DNA of 5,772 nucleotides from Chloroflexota bacterium (GCA_018969295.1 JAGWYN010000103.1:1-5772); one strand, 5' to 3'. Shown: positions 1-5,657, numbered from the stretch's first letter. The notes: generated from the sequence alone by a model not told the origin. A program made the numbers and translations.

Positions 1-174
1 GAAGAAGGCGCTACCTACGTGTTGCTGCGTCTGCTCGAACACCGTTTTGGTGAGCTTCCAGAGGCAGTCGCTGCACATGTCCAGCGTCTGTCGCTGGCAC
101 AGACAGAGGCGCTGGTCAACCATGTGCTCGGCGCAGAATCGCTCGCACAGTTCGTCACGCATCTGCCAGAGTAG
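1..174 (+). CDS. 3' end of an Rpn/DUF4351-type gene (partial, cut by window edge)
   Basis: The frame is open from base 1 to a TAG at 172-174 and gives 57 residues: an EEG that ends an R-E-E-G repeat, then a helical C-terminal domain with LLRLLEHRFGELPE and LSLAQTEALVNH. It is the same C-terminal domain as in the complete gene at 381-1466. At the DNA level 172 of 174 bases match 1293-1466; the differences are T/G at 57 (silent) and T/C at 125 (Val for Ala). The tail resembles DUF4351, which commonly follows an Rpn/PD-(D/E)XK nuclease domain in cyanobacterial and Chloroflexota proteins. The nuclease part must lie upstream, outside the window. It could instead be only a duplicated tail with no full gene in front. 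Confidence 0.8.
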   Translation, partial: EEGATYVLLRLLEHRFGELPEAVAAHVQRLSLAQTEALVNHVLGAESLAQFVTHLPE

Positions 175-380
175 ATGGCGGCGCATTGCGTAGTTGTGTG
201 GCAGCAGAAAAAGTGATTTTGCGTTTGTCTTTTTTTGACGTGCTGCCGCTGCGTTGGTACCCTCTTCTTGATGAGGCGCATGGTGGCGGGGCCGCACTCC
301 GGTTCTTACGCAGGGAAGTGATGGACAAAGCACGCCGATGAGTGTCCGGCTTCTATCGAAGCAAGAAATGTCAATCTGAT
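175..380 (+). other. Intergenic region with an unexplained open frame and overlapping start/stop codons
   Basis: No recognised gene lies here. One plus-strand frame is open from 54 to a TGA at 339-341. Its second half reads like protein (FFDVLPLRWYPLLDEAHGGG, then LRFLRREVMDKARR), but I know no family for it. The TGA overlaps an ATG at 338 (ATGA). That ATG opens 13 codons ending in TGA 377-379, just before the ATG at 381. This resembles a chain of coupled starts, or the remains of an older gene pair into which the Rpn gene was placed. No clear -35/-10 pair was found. Confidence 0.3.
200..247. repeat. Imperfect hairpin between the tandem Rpn genes
   Basis: GGCAGCA at 200-206 is the exact reverse complement of TGCTGCC at 241-247. 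Inside it, GAAAAAG (207-213) can pair with the C and T run at 229-235, with one G-T wobble. This leaves a 15-base loop (214-228) and a five-base bulge (236-240) on one side. It follows the stop of the first gene by 25 bases. There is no T tract after the outer stem, so it is not a standard intrinsic terminator. It could be a processing or attenuation hairpin, or chance. Confidence 0.3.
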
Positions 381-1466
381 ATGAATGAACCGGATATGAA
401 TGCAGTCGATGTGAAAGAACAAAATGACGACTTCGACAGTCCGTGGAAAGAGATCGTTGAGCGGTATTTTGCCGAGTTCATGAGTTTCTTTTTCCCACAG
501 GCGTATGCTGAGATTGATTGGGTGCGCAAGATCGAGTTCCTCGACAAAGAACTGCACCAGGTGGCGCGGGATGCCGAATTTGGGAGGCAGTACGCTGACA
601 AACTGGCCAAGGTATGGCGTCTGAACGGTGCAGAGGAGTGGGTGCTGGTGCATATTGAGGTGCAAGGGAAACCAGAACGCACATTCGACCGCCGTATGTA
701 CACGTACAACTATCGTCTGTATGACCGTTACGGTTGGCCAGTGGCGAGTCTGGCTGTGGTCAACGACAATGGCGCCAGCCGAAAATCGGGTCAGTTTGGC
801 TATACGCTGTGGGGGTGTACAGTCAGCTTCGAGTTTCCGATTGTGAGCCTGTCTGAGTATGTGACACGCTGGCATGAACTGGAAGCGAGTGACAATCCGT
901 TTGCGACGGTGGTGATGGCGCACCTGAAGGCGCTGGAGACGCGACACGACGCCGAAGCGCGCGGCTTCTGGAAGTACTACCTGATTCGTCGTCTGTATGA
1001 GCGTGGCTACGCACGCCAAGATGTCCTGAATTTGCTTCATTTTGTCGATTGGCTGCTGTGGTTGTCAGGGAATCTGGAGCAGCAATTCAAGCAACAGCTC
1101 GAACAGTTGGAGGCACAGACACAAATGCGGTACGTCACAAGTATTGAACGAATTGCCCGTGAAGAAGGCCGTGAAGAAGGCCGTGAGGAAGGCCGTGAAG
1201 AAGGCCGTGAGGAAGGCCGTGAAGAAGGCCGTGAGGAAGGCCGCGAGGAAGGCCGTGAAGAAGGCCGCAAGGAAGGCCGCAAGGAAGGCCGTGAAGAAGG
1301 CGCTACCTACGTGTTGCTGCGTCTGCTCGAACACCGTTTTGGTGAGCTGCCAGAGGCAGTCGCTGCACATGTCCAGCGTCTGTCGCTGGCACAGACAGAG
1401 GCGCTGGTCAACCATGCGCTCGGCGCAGAATCGCTCGCACAGTTCGTCACGCATCTGCCAGAGTAG
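381..1466 (+). CDS. Rpn-family PD-(D/E)XK nuclease/transposase-like protein with REEG repeat and DUF4351-like tail
   Basis: The protein has 361 residues from ATG 381. GTG 342 (13 codons longer) and ATG 396 are in-frame alternatives, and none has a good Shine-Dalgarno. I chose 381 because homologs start shortly before the conserved DSPWKE-type segment (here residues 19-24). Order of parts: FFFPQAYAEIDW (about 36-47), IEFLDKEL (51-58), ADKLAKVW with Asp73, then VHIEVQG with Glu93 and Gln95, and YNYRLYDRYGWPVASLAV. The Asp...Glu-x-Gln pattern is the expected active site of the PD-(D/E)XK fold. Residues 260-307 are twelve R-E/K-E-G repeats, probably a charged helix, followed by a DUF4351-like domain (about 308-361). 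Rpn proteins are DNA endonucleases linked to recombination and, in recent work, phage defence; calling them transposases is traditional. The active-site pattern is complete, so the enzyme may be functional. The exact substrate is unknown. Confidence 0.85.
   Translation: MNEPDMNAVDVKEQNDDFDSPWKEIVERYFAEFMSFFFPQAYAEIDWVRKIEFLDKELHQVARDAEFGRQYADKLAKVWRLNGAEEWVLVHIEVQGKPERTFDRRMYTYNYRLYDRYGWPVASLAVVNDNGASRKSGQFGYTLWGCTVSFEFPIVSLSEYVTRWHELEASDNPFATVVMAHLKALETRHDAEARGFWKYYLIRRLYERGYARQDVLNLLHFVDWLLWLSGNLEQQFKQQLEQLEAQTQMRYVTSIERIAREEGREEGREEGREEGREEGREEGREEGREEGREEGRKEGRKEGREEGATYVLLRLLEHRFGELPEAVAAHVQRLSLAQTEALVNHALGAESLAQFVTHLPE
1158..1301 (+). repeat. In-frame 12-bp tandem array, 12 units, encoding R-E/K-E-G
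   Basis: Twelve contiguous 12-base units fill 144 bases with no indel. Six units read CGTGAAGAAGGC (1158, 1170, 1194, 1218, 1254, 1290). Three read CGTGAGGAAGGC (1182, 1206, 1230), one CGCGAGGAAGGC (1242) and two CGCAAGGAAGGC (1266, 1278). Most differences are third-base and silent; the last two-unit variant changes Glu to Lys. Because the unit is a multiple of three, gain or loss of units keeps the frame and changes only linker length. The same motif is at the left edge of the window, so the array is also a site where the two tandem genes could recombine. Confidence 0.95.
1293..1466 (+). repeat. Direct repeat of window positions 1-174
   Basis: This 174-base segment matches 1-174 with two substitutions and no gap. 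It covers the last repeat unit and the whole C-terminal domain to the stop codon. Similarity weakens straight after the stop: the next 11 bases have two mismatches, then alignment is lost. The left limit of the repeat is unknown because copy one runs off the window. The copies lie 1292 bases apart, about one gene plus spacer, so a tandem gene duplication or gene conversion is the simplest reading. Confidence 0.95.
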
Positions 1467-1688
1467 CTGGCGGCACAATCGAGGAAGAAGAAGCTGGGTT
1501 TCGAGGCCTTTGCTCTGGAGGGAGATGCTGTAATCGGTGCCATCGCACAGGAATGGTTGCAGCAAATGGCTTCGAACTCAAGACGATGCTTTTTGTCTTG
1601 GCTTCCTCCATCTTTGCCATGTTCGGCCAGTAGGTAGCAACATATTGCCTGCATCGAACGCGCCAACCAGATAGTAAGCCTGCTATTG
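1467..1688 (+). other. Gap after the Rpn gene; the same frame stays open past its stop
   Basis: No intact gene is supported. After the TAG at 1464-1466 the Rpn frame stays open for about 50 codons, to a TAG near 1636. Its first part has protein-like composition (KKKLGFEAFALEGDAVIGA, then IAQEWLQQMA), and the later part does not. I do not recognise it. It may be a remnant of another gene joined at the repeat boundary. No terminator hairpin with a T run is visible after the Rpn stop. Confidence 0.3.
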
Positions 1689-1694
1689 AAGGAG
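1689..1694 (+). promoter_or_regulatory. Shine-Dalgarno AAGGAG for the reductase gene
   Basis: AAGGAG lies seven bases before ATG 1702. It is the strongest ribosome-binding site in the window and fixes the start of the gene. Confidence 0.8.
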
Positions 1695-1701
1695 TTCAGT
1701 C

Positions 1702-2304
1702 ATGAGAAAAGTCATTGTGCTTGAGCATATCTCCCTTGATGGCGTTATACAAGCCCCAGGCGGGCCAGACGAAGATCCCAGCGGCGGCTTTGCGTATGGC
1801 GGCTGGATAGCGCCATATACCGACGCGGTGCTTGGCACGGCCCTGAGAAGACAGATGAACAAGCCGTTTGACCTGTTGTTAGGGCGCAAAACTTACGCGA
1901 TTTGGGCGCCGTACTGGCCGCAACATGGGGACGCATGGCCGGGCGTCAACGCGGCGACCAAGTACGTCGCCTCGAACACTGTCACGTCTGGCGAATGGCA
2001 GCCGTCCATGTTCCTAGACGGAGATATTGGGGGAAAAGTCGCCAAAATCAAGCAACAGCAAGGCCCGGATTTGAACGTTTGGGGAAGCAGCAATCTTCTT
2101 CAGACGCTGATCAAGCATGATCTGGTCGATGTGTTCTGGCTGATGATCTATCCGATCACGTTGGGCGGTGGCAAACGGTTGTTTGCGGATGGCACGATCC
2201 CGGCAGCATTCAAGGTGACAGAAAGCACCGTCACCGCAAACGGCGTCATCGTCGTGAATTACGAGCGTGCAGGCGCACTTACAACCGGAAGAATATCGGA
2301 CTGA
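1702..2304 (+). CDS. Dihydrofolate reductase family protein (RibD C-terminal-like)
   Basis: The 200-residue protein has the usual length and layout of the small stand-alone reductases of the DHFR/RibD C-terminal fold, as in YyaP/YwjB-type proteins. Visible landmarks are MRKVIVLEHISLDGVIQAPGG at the start (first strand and substrate loop), LLLGRKTY (58-65, the nucleotide-binding turn), VWGSSNLLQTLI (126-137), and LMIYPITLGGGKRLF (147-161) followed by a C-terminal strand with VIVVNYE. There is no signal peptide or membrane segment, so it is cytosolic. Members bind NADPH and reduce pterin-like or other small substrates, but the true substrate of this subfamily is mostly unknown, so folA or ribD should not be used. 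It stands alone: 235 bases separate it from the gene before and the sequence after is decayed. It looks intact. Confidence 0.9.
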   Translation: MRKVIVLEHISLDGVIQAPGGPDEDPSGGFAYGGWIAPYTDAVLGTALRRQMNKPFDLLLGRKTYAIWAPYWPQHGDAWPGVNAATKYVASNTVTSGEWQPSMFLDGDIGGKVAKIKQQQGPDLNVWGSSNLLQTLIKHDLVDVFWLMIYPITLGGGKRLFADGTIPAAFKVTESTVTANGVIVVNYERAGALTTGRISD

Positions 2305-2526
2305 GCGCCATTGCCCATGCACCAGGCAGGCTGGTTTCGTTCCACAAACACACGTTCAAGGGTTGCAAAATTCCTTGCAGCCACCGTGCCGGCGGATGGA
2401 CCGGGCAAGCCGATGCGCCCGCCCAAAGTTGCTTCTGGACGCCGGCGTGGTGAATAACCAGGCGATGGAGGCCCTACGCGTTTGCTGAAGATCAGCAAGG
2501 AAGTCGACGATATTGTTGATCTGTGA
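2305..2526. other. Intergenic sequence with no supportable gene
   Basis: All plus-strand frames are interrupted. A 46-codon frame from ATG 2313 and a stretch reading RLLKISKEVDDIVDL just before TGA 2524-2526 are visible; neither is recognised. The latter is in the frame of the glycosyltransferase remnant that follows and could be a piece of lost upstream sequence. The longer minus-strand frame crossing here looks like a shadow. Confidence 0.4.
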
Positions 2527-3102
2527 CCGACAAGTGGTGGCGGCCTGTACGCAGACTTGCCGGAGCGCTCAGGCTTCGCCTTCCACCTCCTGCAACCAGA
2601 GTACATCGCTGCGAAGATCGACCCCCTGTGGCATGTCGACCGTATGGAACCGTTCGCTGCTCCATTCACCGTTGACGAGGTGGATCGCCGGGTCTGCTCC
2701 GAGCTTGATTTCTACGAGAAAACGAACGCTCGGGCGGTGTTCACCGGATTCACGCTGACCGCGTATCTGTCTGTGAGGATCGCGAAGTTGCCCCTTGTGG
2801 CGCTGGTGCCTTTTTTGTGCTCCCGCCCGTTCTTCAACGCAGGGCTGGGTACGTGGCCGGATCAGTTCAGGCCTGCCATCCTGCAGGCTGTTCCGGAAGC
2901 AGGTAGCGCAGTACATCTCAGTCGACGGGGGCTGACCGCCGCTCGCGTCGCGCAAGCGGTGCGCCAGTTGCTGGAGAGCACGAGCGCTCGCCACCGAGCG
3001 ATTGAACTGAAGAGGCTGTACGAAGCCGCAGACGGAGCACAGGCCACAGCAGACTTCCTGAGCAAGACCGTCGCAGACAGGACAGAGGACTGCGTCAAAT
3101 GA
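2527..3102 (+). pseudogene. Glycosyltransferase (MGT/UGT-like, GT1 type) remnant, lacking its start and middle
   Basis: The frame is open from 2527, after TGA 2524-2526, to TGA 3100-3102. Its only plausible early start is TTG 2557, without a Shine-Dalgarno (181 residues). From TTG 2557, the first 95-100 residues resemble the later part of the N-terminal acceptor domain of nucleotide-sugar glycosyltransferases: FTGFTLTAYLSVRIAKLPLV (positions 62-81), then RPFFNAGLGTWPD. The sequence then jumps to a typical C-terminal end: AVHLSRRGLTAARVAQAVRQ, LKRLYEAADG. Intact members have about 400 residues. The N-terminal Rossmann start and roughly 200 central residues, including the donor-sugar-binding region, are missing. 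The join is near 2860-2895 and the frame is kept. An active enzyme is very unlikely. It is coupled by a 4-base overlap to the membrane protein gene. Confidence 0.65.
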
Positions 3103-3656
3103 CGACCCCGAGAAGACATCCATTGATCCGTGCGGTCTCCGATCTGTTCATCGGCCCTGACGCCACATCTGACGAACTGCTGTGTGGCTGGGGCGCCGCC
3201 TTTCTCGCGTCGCTCGCCCAGCTGGCATGGGCCCTGCTCTTCGCAGACTGGACGCCTCTGCAGACCGCCGTCGCAGTCTTGTTTGCCTTCGACATCGGTG
3301 GCGGTGTCGTGGTCAACGCAACGCGCTCCGGCCGACGATGGTGGCATCGGGACTCCGTCACCCGCACACAGGAGTTCGCGTTCTACGTTGCCCACGTACA
3401 TCCCTTTGTGGTCTCGTGGTTGTGGCCGGAGTACGGGCTCGGGCAGGCGGCGGTTCTGTATTCGTCGATGCTCGGCTTCGCACTCATCGTGGTGCTGGCG
3501 GCTCCTGGCTCCCTTAAAAGGCCTGTTGCCTACGGACTCACAGCCGTAGGCATCGTGATGGGGGCGACCTTCCTGAAGGCCCCTGCAGGTTTGCTCTGGC
3601 TGCCGCTTCTGTACTACATGAAGCTGATCGCCGCTCATGCCGTGTCGGATGAGTGA
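3099..3656 (+). CDS. Polytopic membrane protein of unknown function
   Basis: The 185-residue protein has about five or six hydrophobic segments, near residues 28-48, 52-73, 95-109, 116-135, 141-158 and 162-181, with a short basic N-terminus. Likely conserved polar positions inside or beside the membrane are the DIGGGVVVNAT motif (65-75) followed by WWHR (81-84), and HVHP (99-102). Such a fixed Asp/Gly/Asn/His set suggests a functional pocket rather than a pure anchor, but I know no reaction. The start is ATG 3099, which overlaps the stop of the preceding frame as ATGA; AGAGGA at 3084-3089, nine bases upstream, is a good ribosome-binding site. It probably formed an operon with the once-intact glycosyltransferase, perhaps acting on the same lipid or glycoconjugate (inference). 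The gene itself looks intact. Confidence 0.75.
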   Translation: MTTPRRHPLIRAVSDLFIGPDATSDELLCGWGAAFLASLAQLAWALLFADWTPLQTAVAVLFAFDIGGGVVVNATRSGRRWWHRDSVTRTQEFAFYVAHVHPFVVSWLWPEYGLGQAAVLYSSMLGFALIVVLAAPGSLKRPVAYGLTAVGIVMGATFLKAPAGLLWLPLLYYMKLIAAHAVSDE

Positions 3657-3669
3657 AGGCGACCGTGGT

Positions 3670-3697
3670 CTGTCAAACAAGCTCATCGAGCTGACAG
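3670..3697. terminator. Weak hairpin after the membrane protein gene
   Basis: AGCTC (3680-3684) and GAGCT (3688-3692) pair around an ATC loop. CTGTC (3670-3674) and GACAG (3693-3697) extend the stem across a five-base bulge (3675-3679). It lies 14 bases after the TGA at 3654-3656. There is no T run, so at best it is a weak or factor-assisted 3' end. Confidence 0.25.
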
Positions 3698-3817
3698 CGT
3701 CAGGATAGATGTGGTTTCAACGGTCGGGGCCCCTCTGCGCGCCCCATCAAGATACACGAAGCGTGCGTCAATCTGTGTTCAAAAAGGGGGATGGTGCGGC
3801 TTTGCTGCAGATTTGAA
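3698..3817. other. Intergenic sequence with nothing recognised
   Basis: A plus-strand frame from GTG 3711 to 3947 crosses this stretch, but its residues are Cys/Pro/Arg-rich without a domain, and it runs antisense over the permease remnant. I see no promoter, RNA gene or repeat. Confidence 0.4.
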
Positions 3818-4036
3818 TCACGTTTTGCATGCACGCTTGCCGCCCGGGGCGTGCACTGAACCTGGCCAGGGAGGGACAGCCAGAATTTGCTCTTTCACGC
3901 TGCCGATCGTCAGCGCGCCGACAATGTATTTCTGCAACACCAGATAGACTACAGAAACCGGAAGTGCCACCAGCAACGCCATGGCCGCAAAATGACTGCT
4001 GAAGTACAGTTTGTCAAAATCGTACAGGCCGTTCAA
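3818..4036 (-). pseudogene. C-terminal remnant of a MalG-type carbohydrate ABC transporter permease
   Basis: Read on the minus strand from about 4036, the frame gives NGLYDFDKLYFSSHFAAMAL, a hydrophobic segment with LLVALPVSVVYLVLQ, then KYIVGALTIGSVKE (ending at 3890). This is the last membrane helix and conserved C-terminus of CUT1-type sugar permeases, which usually end in a phrase like QRYFVxGLTxGAVKG. The frame runs 23 residues further to a stop at 3818-3820, so the tail is longer than usual. Everything upstream in the gene is missing: the frame is closed by a stop at 4079-4081, and sequence before about 4040 no longer looks like a permease. Only about 50 residues of a roughly 280-residue protein remain. 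No partner genes (ATPase, binding protein) are in the window. Confidence 0.7.
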
Positions 4037-4063
4037 AATAGAGATATGGAAGTGTGACGCCTG

Positions 4064-4216
4064 CCTGACCGAAAAAAGCTACATAGCGTCTATGTTGAAG
4101 GTGAAGAAGCTGTCGTCGCTTTGATGGCTGAACTTGCGGCGAATTGGATCAGTGTCGTGTAAGAGCAGAGAATCCAAGCGTTGACAATGCGGATCGAGAC
4201 GCTGGAGAACCAAGTT
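4064..4216 (+). pseudogene. N-terminal remnant of an IS66-like transposase with an in-frame stop
   Basis: The frame open from 4058 reads RKKLHSVYVEGEEAVVALM, then AELAANWISVV, a TAA at 4160-4162, and continues in the same frame as EQRIQALTMRIETLENQ. This matches the start of many IS66-family transposases: a short leader, a phrase like IYAxGxEAVVAL, then a heptad helix before the NSRNSSKPP segment. That segment is absent; sequence changes to reverse-transcriptase-like after about 4216. The TAA sits where Gln would fit (CAA to TAA is a single transition), so this is a nonsense-mutated and truncated piece. The match is short and made from memory of the family pattern; a chance coiled coil is the main alternative. 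Confidence 0.5.
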
Positions 4217-4417
4217 GTCCAAGAGTTACCAGCGTTTGACACAAGGCGGCGCGTGGCAAACGTACGTGCAGCGTTCGAGCATTCCTTGGAGGACAATCTG
4301 ATCCGACTGCAAGAGGATCTGGCAGAGGAGCGCTATCAGCCGGGCGCGTACGCCAGTTTCACGATCCACGAACCCGAGCAGTGGCTGGCGGCGCGCCGTA
4401 AGCAGGGCGAACGATGA
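4181..4417 (+). pseudogene. Chimeric open frame: IS66 end, reverse-transcriptase N-terminal piece and a coupled tail
   Basis: From TTG 4181 the frame encodes 78 residues. Residues 1-12 continue the IS66-like coiled coil. Residues about 20-65 (4238-4375) resemble the N-terminal region of bacterial reverse transcriptases of the group II-like/DGR-like kind: FEHSLEDNLIRLQEDL, then YQPGAYASFTIHEP. In those enzymes this is followed by K-x-R-x-ISAAPFxDRVVHHAL, which is absent. No catalytic YADD region exists here, so there is no polymerase. The last 13 residues (EQWLAARRKQGER) are neither. Its TGA (4415-4417) overlaps ATG 4414 of the next gene, as expected for the end of a former upstream operon partner. 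No Shine-Dalgarno precedes TTG 4181. The frame may be translated by accident but is best read as debris. Confidence 0.6.
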
Positions 4418-5598
4418 CCCTACCCTCGCCGGCTGAACTTAAACGCCATGCACTGCAACAGCAGTATGATATGCTTTTGCGCCAGCACGCCGCAGCGTCG
4501 CGGCAACTGCTCACGACGAACAACGCCGCCGATAGACCATTGCTGGAGGCGCAGGTTGCAGACCTGGAGACAAAAATGGCGGAGGTGTGGCTGCATTTGA
4601 ATCCATCTGCGGCGAGTGCGCCGTCTGCCGCACTCACGGTTGCCATCCGCCCGCGCATGGAGCAGGTCTACACTGCGCTCTGTGATCTTTTCGATGCGGA
4701 GGAGCACCCGCTGGTCGAGGTCGAGCTGCGCAACGACACCGCACAGCTGCAGCGCCTGCTTGTCAACAGCCATATCCAGGAATACAGCCACGTCGCTGCG
4801 ACGACGGTGGAACTGGCGTCCGGTGCGGTGCAGACGGTGCGCCAGCTTCCAGTGCTGCGCAAAGTTGCCGTACAGGACATCACCGAGCTGACGAAAGCCG
4901 AGCTGACCGTCAGCGTGCGCGACCTTGATGCCGACAGGATCGTGCAGCAGCAGAGCTTTCGCATCGCCCTGCTGGCGCGCAACGTCGCACCGATCGCGGT
5001 GCACGACTTGCACACCAACGCCTGGATCGACATGACGCGTTATCTTGCTGCATTCGTAACCCCTAACGCGCCGAAGGTGCTGGAGACGCTGCGCAAAGTC
5101 GTGGATCGTCACCCGGAACAGAGGGTGGCGGGTTACCAGGCGGATGCCGATCTGCAGGCGAGCGCTCTTTACGACGTGCTGCGTCACGACATCGCTCTTG
5201 CTTACGTTCATTCGATCACCAGCTTCAACCTCAATGCGATGGCAGTTGACCAGCGCGTGCGTCTGCCTGCCGAGACGCTGCGCACGCGCTCTGCCAACTG
5301 TCTCGACGCAGCGCTGCTCGTCGCCAGCCTGCTCGAGGCATGCTCGCTCTACCCAGCGCTGCTCGTCAGCAAAAACCATGCGCTTGTCGGATGGGAGCGC
5401 CGTCCCGGCAGTGGCGAGTGGGTGTGGCTGGAAACGACGGTCTTTCTCACCAACAATTTCGCCGACGCGTGCGAGCTTGGGCAGCGCTGGGCGGCTACCT
5501 TCTTGCGCAAGCGCGAACAGAGCGGCGACGTCACTTGGCATCGCATCGTGTCGATCAAAGCGTTGCGCACGCAGCACCAGATCACGCCACTGGAATAA
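4414..5598 (+). CDS. Coiled-coil plus transglutaminase-like protein resembling the N-terminal module of DUF4011-type helicases
   Basis: The intact 394-residue protein has three parts. Residues 6-62 form a charged heptad-rich helix pair (ELKRHALQQQYDMLLRQH; LLEAQVADLETKMAEVW), similar in style to the short coiled-coil adaptor modules of bacterial conflict proteins. Residues 73-200 are beta-rich and Ig-like in pattern (VEVELRNDT; ELTVSVRDL; SFRIALLARN). Residues 205-345 read TRYLAAFVTPNAPKVLETL, GYQADADLQASALYDVL, RLPAETLRTRSANCLDAA, NHALVGWE and WLETT. Cys296, His322 and Glu340 fit a transglutaminase/papain-like Cys-His-acid set. The same order of phrases (LLAAFVTPN, RxP, TCLDLALL, GHAFVG) occurs at the front of large DUF4011-type superfamily 1 helicases; here no helicase follows and the frame ends in TAA. 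No signal peptide or membrane segment is seen. Start: ATG 4414 in an ATGA overlap, with AGGG at 4402-4405. Its target is unknown. Confidence 0.75.
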   Translation: MTLPSPAELKRHALQQQYDMLLRQHAAASRQLLTTNNAADRPLLEAQVADLETKMAEVWLHLNPSAASAPSAALTVAIRPRMEQVYTALCDLFDAEEHPLVEVELRNDTAQLQRLLVNSHIQEYSHVAATTVELASGAVQTVRQLPVLRKVAVQDITELTKAELTVSVRDLDADRIVQQQSFRIALLARNVAPIAVHDLHTNAWIDMTRYLAAFVTPNAPKVLETLRKVVDRHPEQRVAGYQADADLQASALYDVLRHDIALAYVHSITSFNLNAMAVDQRVRLPAETLRTRSANCLDAALLVASLLEACSLYPALLVSKNHALVGWERRPGSGEWVWLETTVFLTNNFADACELGQRWAATFLRKREQSGDVTWHRIVSIKALRTQHQITPLE

Positions 5599-5657
5599 CA
5601 ATAGCCATCCCTTCAGGCTTGGCGGGACACTAGTACAGGTCGGCGCAAATAAATCTA

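Noticed and set aside
306..1040. 244-codon open frame on the minus strand
   Set aside because: It is fully antisense to the Rpn nuclease domain, which has a clear family signature, and its own residues show no domain. It is a shadow of codon use.
1158..1301. Tandem array considered as CRISPR or iteron repeats
   Set aside because: Units are contiguous with no spacers, and the period and substitutions follow codons inside a gene.
1042..1533. Plus-strand frame giving K-K-A-V / R-K-A-V repeats, like a histone-type or antimicrobial basic peptide
   Set aside because: It is the same 12-bp array read one frame over. The REEG frame has flanking domains on both sides; this one has none.
2267..2488. 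73-codon plus-strand frame after the reductase gene
   Set aside because: It starts inside the reductase gene in another frame, has no ribosome-binding site and shows no recognisable domain.
3711..3947. 78-codon plus-strand frame
   Set aside because: Its composition is not protein-like, there is no ribosome-binding site, and its second half lies antisense to the permease remnant, which has family similarity.
4181..4417. Considered as a functional retron or DGR reverse transcriptase
   Set aside because: Only about 45 N-terminal residues are present, the catalytic region is absent, and no template/variable repeat or msr-msd-like structure was found nearby.
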